Shown piece after piece: positions 56,886 to 64,000 of a stretch of DNA of 64,000 nucleotides. Numbering within the stretch: position 1 is the first letter of the stretch; each line of letters starts with the position of its first letter. The DNA is from Druceiella hillmani (Eukaryota > Arthropoda > Insecta > Lepidoptera > Hepialidae): positions 2,510,001 to 2,574,000 of the forward strand of contig JAYKKI010000126.1 in the NCBI GenBank assembly GCA_039881145.1, written 5' to 3'. The notes under the pieces are model-generated. The model had not been told where the DNA came from and made no database searches. It saw only the letters and a program-made list of their open reading frames with translations. The translations under genes were made by a program, and so were the position numbers.

Positions 56886-57999
56886 TTTGCGTTCTGGAAC
56901 TATTATAATTGGTCTACACAGAAGAGTTTTTTTGGAATGTTTGACTGTCACCCAGACAATGCAATTCACGTTAGAAGTAAATTGAATTATTTTCGCAAGG
57001 CCACGATGGCTTTATTGCAAGGCCACGATGGCTTTTATAATATTATAAACAAATATTATTTTACAATGTAATTTTGTAAACCCCTATTGGCCGCTTCGTG
57101 CCGATTGCGTGAAATAACACCTTTATTTTTGGTTGAAATAACAATTTAATTTTAAGATTAATTTGACATCTAAAAAACCAAAAATAAAAAACAATTCCAT
57201 TAACTGTCTATTCAATGAATGTTGTTATTTACTGCGTTATTTCTATTAAATTATTATGCAAATATTTACATTTTCCTATTGTATTTTTTGTATTTTATTA
57301 AACCAAAAACAATGTCCCTATATTGATATTACCAGTTCATTTTTATGAAGAGGAAACATTTAGTGTAAAACACGACAGTTGTAATAGCACATGGTATTAA
57401 CATGCATTAGTGATTCTGTCCATTGTCTTAAATTTATTTAGGAGTACACTAAAATTACAGTTTTAATAGGATATTCGACACTTTTTACATCAAATAAACG
57501 TGTCCAAGCAGTAGACGAAAGGCCATGGAAACGGTATATAATATCGTGGTATATCGTGTCAGCTAATAACAGTTATGAGAGATCAATAGTGGGATATCGT
57601 GTCAGCTAAGAGATCAATACACTCTATCTTATCCCATTGTTTAACTATTTAAATATTGATATGTGAAATTGATGGATAACTAGGTACGTATATGTATTCA
57701 TGTAATAACTTTTCGTATTTATCATAAGAATTATTTGCAAGAATATCGGAATAAAGATAAATATTTCGGTGCACTTCATTGCTTATGAATGACTCAATAT
57801 AATTTTAAAACATCGATATTTTCTCGGCGTATTATCGGCATAATCAGTAGGTGTATGCTTCTTTATAACAATTACTTTTCTATGCAATTGTACATGATAA
57901 TAATCAAGCAAAATTTTTACCATTTGTTTGATTTTTAAACAAGAATTGTAAACATTATTTGCAAACGCTAATTATTATTTATTACTAATAATTTTGACA
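56886..57999. other. unassigned stretch with short duplications
   Basis: 'gcaaggccacgatggcttt' is directly repeated at 56995 and 57017. 'atatcgtgtcagcta' with 'gagatcaata' is repeated at about 57552 and 57595. No gene recognised. Confidence 0.45.
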
Positions 58000-58255
58000 T
58001 TACTACAAAACTAAATTTTAGTGAAATGAGATAAAAATGTGTGGAGCCAAATAAACAGATAATAACATTGACTCGTTTTTGTTTACTGTTTTCGTAGTTA
58101 TTTTCCGATATGATATTTTTATTACTAATCATTTTTAAATGAAAATTAGTATTTTCAAAACTAAATTTTATTGAAATTAAATAAAAGTTTTTTGGAGCCA
58201 AATAAACAGATAATACCAATAGCCCCTTTTCGTAGTTATTTTCCGACATAATTTG
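58000..58255 (+). repeat. diverged tandem duplication
   Basis: Copy 1 (about 58000-58115) and copy 2 (about 58155-58253) share 'aaaactaaattttagtgaaat', 'tggagccaaataaacagata' and 'ttttcgtagttattttccga' in order. The minus frame 57968-58249 shows the same duplication and has no domain. Confidence 0.9.
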
Positions 58256-58438
58256 TAGACAATATATTCTTTCAGAAAATACACGAGGGTTACTAACGTT
58301 TCGAGAAAGAGATGATAGTCACACTGCGCACAGTCGGGCAGAAGTCATTACGCTGCTAGCGGGATGTATCTAACCTTCACACCGCCACAGTCTCCAGTAA
58401 AGCTAATTACTTTTGAAAATAATATGACGAATACATTT
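58256..58438. other. unassigned, slightly GC-richer patch
   Basis: 'cactgcgcacagtcgggcag' near 58321 lies in a small CpG-richer patch. No gene. Confidence 0.3.
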
Positions 58439-58473
58439 GTTTTATACGTTTTTATTTGAAAAACGTATAAAAC
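58439..58473. repeat. perfect 15-bp inverted repeat, 5-base loop
   Basis: 58439-58453 is the reverse complement of 58459-58473. Confidence 0.95.
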
Positions 58474-59110
58474 GTTATTATTTTAAATAACATTGATACA
58501 TAATATGCGCAATACTGGTGTATCAATGTCATTTTAACTAATAACTGAAAAGTGTTTATTGAAAGGTCAAGCTGAAGTAACATTATTCAACCCCGTGTTG
58601 TATCACATTACTTCATGAATATCGTTATTAACCCTTAAGCAGACGTCGGTGTGATGTACCATTATGAAAACTTTATTTTGACAGCTACTTAGATACTTTA
58701 GAATAGTGCTTTTTTCACTTTACCCAATGGCAGTTAAAACAGTTGAAGTTACGCTTGACTTTATAGGTTATTTAAATATTTTTTTTCAATAATTAATTAA
58801 ATTTAGCCTTGCTTAATAATACAATTAATTAAAAAGCAAACTGAAAGATTAAATATCTAATTTTTATAGTTAATAAAAATAATGTTACGTATTAAATTAA
58901 ATACCAACAAACGTCATTGTACTTCATCTTATAAAAAATATTTTGCATTTGCAGAAACGCTTGTAAAATCCGTGTTGAAGAATTGAAGGATGTCTTGGAT
59001 CCATTTACGTTACTAAATAGTAGTTTCGTAAAATACTTTCGACTATCTAAATAAATAACAAAATTCCGATAATTTACGACAATGCATCTCCAGTTATAAA
59101 TGAAGGTATA
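58474..59110. other. unassigned AT-rich stretch
   Basis: No gene recognised. Confidence 0.45.
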
Positions 59111-59314
59111 CTATTTCATATATTTATAGCAGTTAATATAAAGAGGGTCTCGATCACCATCTGAAATTTGGGAAGAAGAATCTGTTTCACTTAAATCATC
59201 ATCATCATCTGCTTCTCGTAATCTAATGATGAATCCATTTAAACAGACTTCAATATAATTATCTTTCTCCCAAAATTGTCCTTCTAATCTCTCAACATGA
59301 CAGTAGCCGAACAA
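59111..59314 (-). other. unrecognised minus-strand reading frame with acidic tract
   Basis: The frame reads 'CHVERLEGQFWEKDNYIEVC' and later 'READDDDDLSETDSSSQISD', then ends. The Asp/Ser-rich acidic tract and balanced composition look more protein-like than neighbouring chance frames, but the first codon is not ATG and no splice acceptor is clear. It may be a fragment of a transposon or host protein exon. I do not recognise it. Confidence 0.25.
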
Positions 59315-59737
59315 ATTTTAGACGTGACTGTACTAGTTGCTCTTCTATGATTAAACACAAGTGTTGCGGCAATGTACAATTTTTAATGTAAAAACACAAA
59401 AGCACAAATATAAGGCAGTAAGTCCGTGTCAGGATATACTAGAAATTTTTAAAGAATTTTATTCAATTTTTCTCGTATTTTATTGTTGCTCATTAAGCAT
59501 TGGACAATTTCTTGTACGCATATGGTTCTTAAATTTTATTCACTCTAAATTAATGCTTTATGTTTACTATACATGCACATTCGCAAATATAGTTTAAATT
59601 CCAAAAACTAAAAAAAAATTGTACATACTGACATTACTTAAAAAATTATGGTTGAATTTGAACGTGTTTAGGAAGGATTGATGCGTGATTTTATGTTTAT
59701 GTTACAATGTGTCGCCCGTTCTTGTACCTTAAAATTT
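59315..59737. other. unassigned AT-rich stretch
   Basis: No gene recognised. The plus frame at 59361-59597 is AT-driven. Confidence 0.4.
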
Positions 59738-61600
59738 AAATAATAAATAAATAACATGTCAGCATTTTTTTAAACATGCCAATGTTTTTATTAAAATAGG
59801 TGTAATAAAGATAGATTTGAAGCCCATAACGAAAATTAAAATAGATTAATTGTTATGTCATATGATTACGGAATTAATATACTACTTTGTAAATTGCGTA
59901 CTTCTTTGTATAAGAGTATTTCTAGTATAATACGCCATCCACGTTTCAAATAATAAATAAATAACATATCAGCCTTTTTTTAAACATGCCAATGTTTTTA
60001 TTAAAATAGGTGTAATAAAGATAGATATGAAACTCATAACGAAAATTTGCAACAATTTAATTGTTATGTATGATGTAACATACTGATTACGGAATTAACA
60101 TACTACTTTGTAAATTGTGTACTTCTTTGTATAAACGTATTCCTGGTATAATACGCCATCTACGTTTCAAATTATAAATAAATAACATGACAGCCTTTTT
60201 TTAAACTTGCCAATGTTTTTATTAAAATAGGTGTAATAAAGATAGATTTGAAGCCCATAACGAAAATTAAAATAGATTAATTGTTATGTCATATGATTAC
60301 GGAATTAATACACTACTTTGTAAATTGCGTACTTCTTTGTATAAGAGTATTTCTAGTCTAATACGCCATCCACGTTTCAAATAATAAATAAATAACATGT
60401 CAGCCTTTTTTTAAACATGCCAATGTTTTTATTAAAATAGGTGTAATAAAGATAGATATGAAACTCATAACGAAAATTTGCAACAATTTAATTGTTATGT
60501 ATGATGTAACATACTGATTACGGAATTAACATACTACTTTGTAAATTGTGTACTTCTTTGTATAAACGTATTCCTGGTATAATACGCCATCTACGTTTCA
60601 AATTATAAATAAATAACATGACAGCCTTTTTTTAAACTTGCCAATGTTTTTATTAAAATAGGTGTAATAAAGATAGATTTGAAGCCCATAACGAAAATTA
60701 AAATAGATTAATTGTTATGTCATATGATTACGGAATTAATACACTACTTTGTAAATTGCGTACTTCTTTGTATAAGAGTATTTCTAGTCTAATACGCCAT
60801 CCACGTTTCAAATAATAAATAAATAACATGTCAGCCTTTTTTTAAACATGCCAATGTTTTTATTAAAATAGGTGTAATAAAGATAGATATGAAACTCATA
60901 ACGAAAATTTGCAACAATTTAATTGTTATGTATGATGTAACATACTGAATACGGAATTAACATACTACTTTGTAAATTGTGTACTTCTTTGTATAAACGT
61001 ATTCCTGGTATAATACGCCATCTACGTTTCAAATAATAAATAAATAACATGTCAGCCTTTTTTTAAACTTGCCAATGTTTTTATTAAAATAGGTGTAATA
61101 AAGATAGATTTGAAGCCCATAACGAAAATTAAAATAGATTAATTGTTATGTCATATGATTACGGAATTAATACACTACTTAGTAAATTGCGTACTTCTTT
61201 GTATAAGAGTATTTCTAGTATAATACGCCATCCACGTTTCAAATAATAAATAAATAACATGTCAGCCTTTTTTTAAACATGCCAATGTTTTTATTAAAAT
61301 AGGTGTAATAAAGATAGATATGAAACTCATAACGAAAATTTGCAACAATTTAATTGTTATGTATGATGTAACATACTGATTACGGAATTAACGTACTACT
61401 TTGTAAATTGTGTACTTCTTTGTATAAACGCATTCCTGGTATAATACGCCATCTACATTAAAATAGGGGTAATAACGATAGATTTGAAATTAATTGTTAC
61501 GTCATATGATTACGGAATTAATATACTACTTTGTAAATTGCGTACTTCTATGTCTAAAAGTATTCCTGCTATAATACGCCATCCACGTTTCAAAAACATC
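59738..61600 (+). repeat. higher-order tandem array: alternating 210-bp and 221-bp monomers
   Basis: The marker aatgtttttattaaaatagg starts at 59781, 59991, 60212, 60422, 60643, 60853, 61074 and 61284, so spacings alternate 210, 221, 210, 221 and so on. Type A monomers carry 'tttgaagcccataacgaaaa' then 'ttaaaatagattaattg'; type B carry 'atgaaactcataacgaaaat' then 'ttgcaacaatttaattg' and an extra 'tgatgtaacatac' part. Like types are nearly identical and unlike types differ more, so the present unit of amplification is the 431-bp dimer. A ninth, internally deleted monomer closes the array. No coding sequence. Confidence 0.97.
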
Positions 61601-61976
61601 TTATTCATGCACCAAAAATATTAGACCATGCTTTGTTGCCAACAGACCAACTTACAGAAGATGCTTAAGAACCCCGTAATATGGATTTAAAAAAGTATTA
61701 CGAACTAAAATGCGATAGATTAAAAACAAATACCACTGTTTTATCAGTATTAATACTGTCATCATCCTGTTCTTACTAAATAAACATGCCGGGGAAAATA
61801 GTGCCGATAGTTCCTAAAGAAATTGTACAGCTTCTTTTCCTTTTACTAAGGATAAGACAGGAAAAGTTGATGGCACGCAGGACAACGATAATTACAATTA
61901 TGGTGAGTTATGGAGACGACGATGAAAGCAAAGAATGCCTGAATATATTTTGCGTTAATTTTGTAGAAATTCCCTA
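61601..61976. other. unassigned stretch
   Basis: The plus frame 61786-62001 begins 'MPGKIVPIVPKEIVQLLF' and ends inside the next MITE. No domain is recognised. If it ever coded, the MITE truncated it. Confidence 0.35.
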
Positions 61977-62198
61977 TTCACAATTAAATGAAACTACGTG
62001 ATGTAGTATTATTTCTACTTTCTTTAAGTTCTTTTTTATCATGACCTAGGTTTCGTTATAATTGAACATCATATAGTGAAGAAAAATATTCTAATTGCCC
62101 ACCTGAAGATGTTTTAATACAATGAAACTGAGGTCGTGGTAAAAAATTTAAAGAAAGTAGAGATAATACTACATCACGTAGTTTCATTTAATTGTGAA
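61977..62198. mobile_element. MITE, 222 bp, with 51-bp terminal inverted repeats
   Basis: 61977-62027 and 62148-62198 are reverse complements with a single mismatch. The ends read ttcacaattaaatgaaac inward. The 120-bp interior is non-coding and includes 'cacctgaagatgttttaata'. A truncated relative lies at 12540-12652. No target-site duplication is evident. The near-perfect arms indicate a fairly young insertion. Confidence 0.93.
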
Positions 62199-62759
62199 CA
62201 AAGAATGCGTTGATAGATATTGAGATAACGATTACATGTAAAACTAAACAAATAAATGTATATTCAAAATTAAATTAACACTCTAAATATGATTATAATT
62301 TTGTTTCTATCTTGTCTCCTTTAATTTTACATTTCTAAAGTTTTTTCTAAGTTTTCGGCATATTTTTGTATTTTCGTCCCACTTTCCGATGATTAGATAT
62401 GTGCGAGTCGAATGAAGTCACTATTTGGACTGCTGGGACGCTTCTTTGAAATTGGTCTATGAGCCTTAATATTATGTATAAATATGTGACTTTATTAGTA
62501 TTCATTAATCTAAATACTCTCTATACTTATGACGTAATATTGCTTCTAAATGGCATACTATAAAGTAAAACGGACCTATTATCAGTGAAGACCCTGATGC
62601 GGTAGCATCCTTTTATATTTAAGAGAGGCGCTGATATATTGAATTTAGAAATATAAAACTAAGCAGAAAAAGATCACGCGTATTTGCTAATTATAATTAA
62701 GTATTTGATACAACAAAAACAATTTAATAAAAAGCAATGAGTCAAGCGTGAACATCGGA
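62199..62759. other. unassigned AT-rich stretch
   Basis: No gene or array recognised. Confidence 0.45.
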
Positions 62760-62937
62760 CTAAAATCGGCATCGTAATAAAATCGGCATCGGAATAAGAT
62801 CGGCATTGGAATAAAATCGGCATCGGAATAAAAATCGGCATCGGAATAAAATCGGCATCGCAATAAAATCGGCATCGGAATTAAATCGGCATCGCAATAA
62901 AATCGGTATCAGAATAAAATCGGATCGGAATAAAACT
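62760..62937. repeat. minisatellite, about 10 x 17 bp
   Basis: 'aaaatcggcatcggaat' repeats with single-base variants and small indels. The minus frame 62687-62875 reads 'FRCRFYSDADF' repeats and is an artefact. Confidence 0.95.
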
Positions 62938-64000
62938 TTAGTTCATCTCGATAAAAAATTTTAGTAAAAATATGTTTATTTCAGCCATAGTAAATCTCAA
63001 TAAATATGAAATAAAATTTACTCATAAATACGCCATCATATTCAAGTCATACGGAAATATTAATTGCAGTAAAATTATGAGTACCCATGTATGTAATTAT
63101 AATTCATAAATTTTTTCAATCAAAATTTTCAAACTGTCCACATTGCTCCAAAACTTTAATTATGAGGGGTCGTTTTTAAGTTCGCAGAATGGAGGATAAA
63201 GAGTGAGAACAAAAATACAAAAATTTTATTTTTTTTTTCAATATATTCACCTGCTACCTTAATAATTGCTCCAAAACTTAAATTACTCGTAGTTTTAACA
63301 GACGAGGAGTTTTGTAGTTTAATAGAATAGTATCCTCGGAAAATAATTATACGTAATCTTCGGAAAATGATTATATGTAGTCTTCAGAAAGCGATGATAT
63401 GATCATAAAGGTTGATTTTATAAATCCTTTATCATATTATTTTGATGCAGTTTCCACCGTTTAATCGTTTAATCCCTTGAAAAATGTTCAAGTTGCTTTC
63501 CAAGTTTCGCACATTCTTTGCGAATGAGTGCTTATTAAAAAAAGTCAATAAACACACATAAAAATAAACAACACAATACACAAGTAGATGTACCACAATA
63601 ATGATTTCAATTCTATAGCGGTTATCGTATCCGTTTAGAAACAGGCATGCCCCACGGTTTCTAAACAGTTCTCGTAAAAAGTTGGAACGGGTTGCAAACA
63701 ACAAATAATACCGGTATTTAGGAACATTTTCATTAAAATTAATTGTTTATATATAATTTGTTTTGCAATGATCGTCTAAAAAGTTCCACCTGTCTAAAAT
63801 CCTAGTCCCCGTACGTTCTTGTCCATTTCTTCTTCCGTCCTAACTCATGTGAATTGTATTAAATTTGGTAGTTTTTTAGGTATTACTATTATTTTATATC
63901 GAAATATCTTTTACTGTCTACCAAACATTCAATGTTTATGTACATATTATTATTGTTATCTTGGAGAAATTGTTCCTGTAGCAGTAAGTCTGCTATATAT
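62938..64000. other. unassigned AT-rich stretch to window end
   Basis: No gene recognised. 'ctcggaaaataattatacgt', 'cttcggaaaatgattatatg' and 'cttcagaaagcgatgatatg' at 63330-63405 form a short degenerate triplication. The minus frame 63432-63704 has no domain. Confidence 0.45.

Noticed and set aside
59361..59597. 78-codon plus frame before the higher-order array
   Set aside because: AT-driven hydrophobic composition, no domain, no homologue recognised.

Overview
This is AT-rich, intron-bearing eukaryotic DNA from an insect, most likely a moth or butterfly (Lepidoptera). The evidence is the run of decayed Class II transposons (two mariners, one pogo/Tigger, one PIF/Harbinger with a Myb/SANT-like partner), RTE-type LINE fragments with 3' tails of the kind common in Lepidoptera, many TA and other tandem arrays, and no bacterial-style gene packing. 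The order-level call rests on remembered repeat families and was not checked by search.

I found no intact protein-coding gene. Nearly all open frames are chance frames, frames running through tandem repeats, or antisense shadows of transposons. The window reads as a gene desert or a very large intron: transposon debris and simple repeats, interrupted by 150-650 bp islands of higher GC and CpG (about 0.1-0.5, 8.7-9.35, 11.9-12.2, 17.0-17.3, 23.9-24.2, 28.4-28.7, 35.7-35.9 and 56.0-56.3 kb). These islands lack coding signal and are the best candidates for conserved non-coding or promoter/enhancer DNA.

Layout. 0-5 kb: GC island, a 519-bp element with 30-bp terminal inverted repeats, a dispersed-repeat copy and a 12 x 30-bp minisatellite. 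5-13 kb: mostly unassigned, with two GC islands and LINE tails. 13-20 kb: tandem duplications, several long perfect palindromes, a 13 x 10-bp GC-rich array and a 7 x 25-bp array. 20-28 kb: RTE-like LINE fragment, LINE tails, a CRE/E-box island, and a promoter-like patch with an RFX X-box. 28-33 kb: 28-bp minisatellites, then a PIF/Harbinger nuclease C-terminus convergent with a three-exon Myb/SANT-like pseudogene. 35-37 kb: a 315-bp MITE, a GC island and a 1.1-kb hexanucleotide array with 82 perfect units. 38-46 kb: dispersed repeats and a mariner on the minus strand. 47-51 kb: pogo/Tigger pseudogene, a 22-bp perfect hairpin and a 6 x 166-bp satellite-like array. 52-54 kb: plus-strand mariner and a LINE fragment. 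55-64 kb: a promoter-like island with nuclear-receptor half-sites, a two-monomer higher-order tandem array (210 + 221 bp) and a 222-bp MITE with 51-bp inverted repeats.

No convincing new biological system is visible. The points most worth checking are the Harbinger plus Myb/SANT pair at 30.4-32.4 kb, the higher-order satellite at 59.7-61.6 kb, and the promoter-like patches at 24.7 and 56.0 kb.
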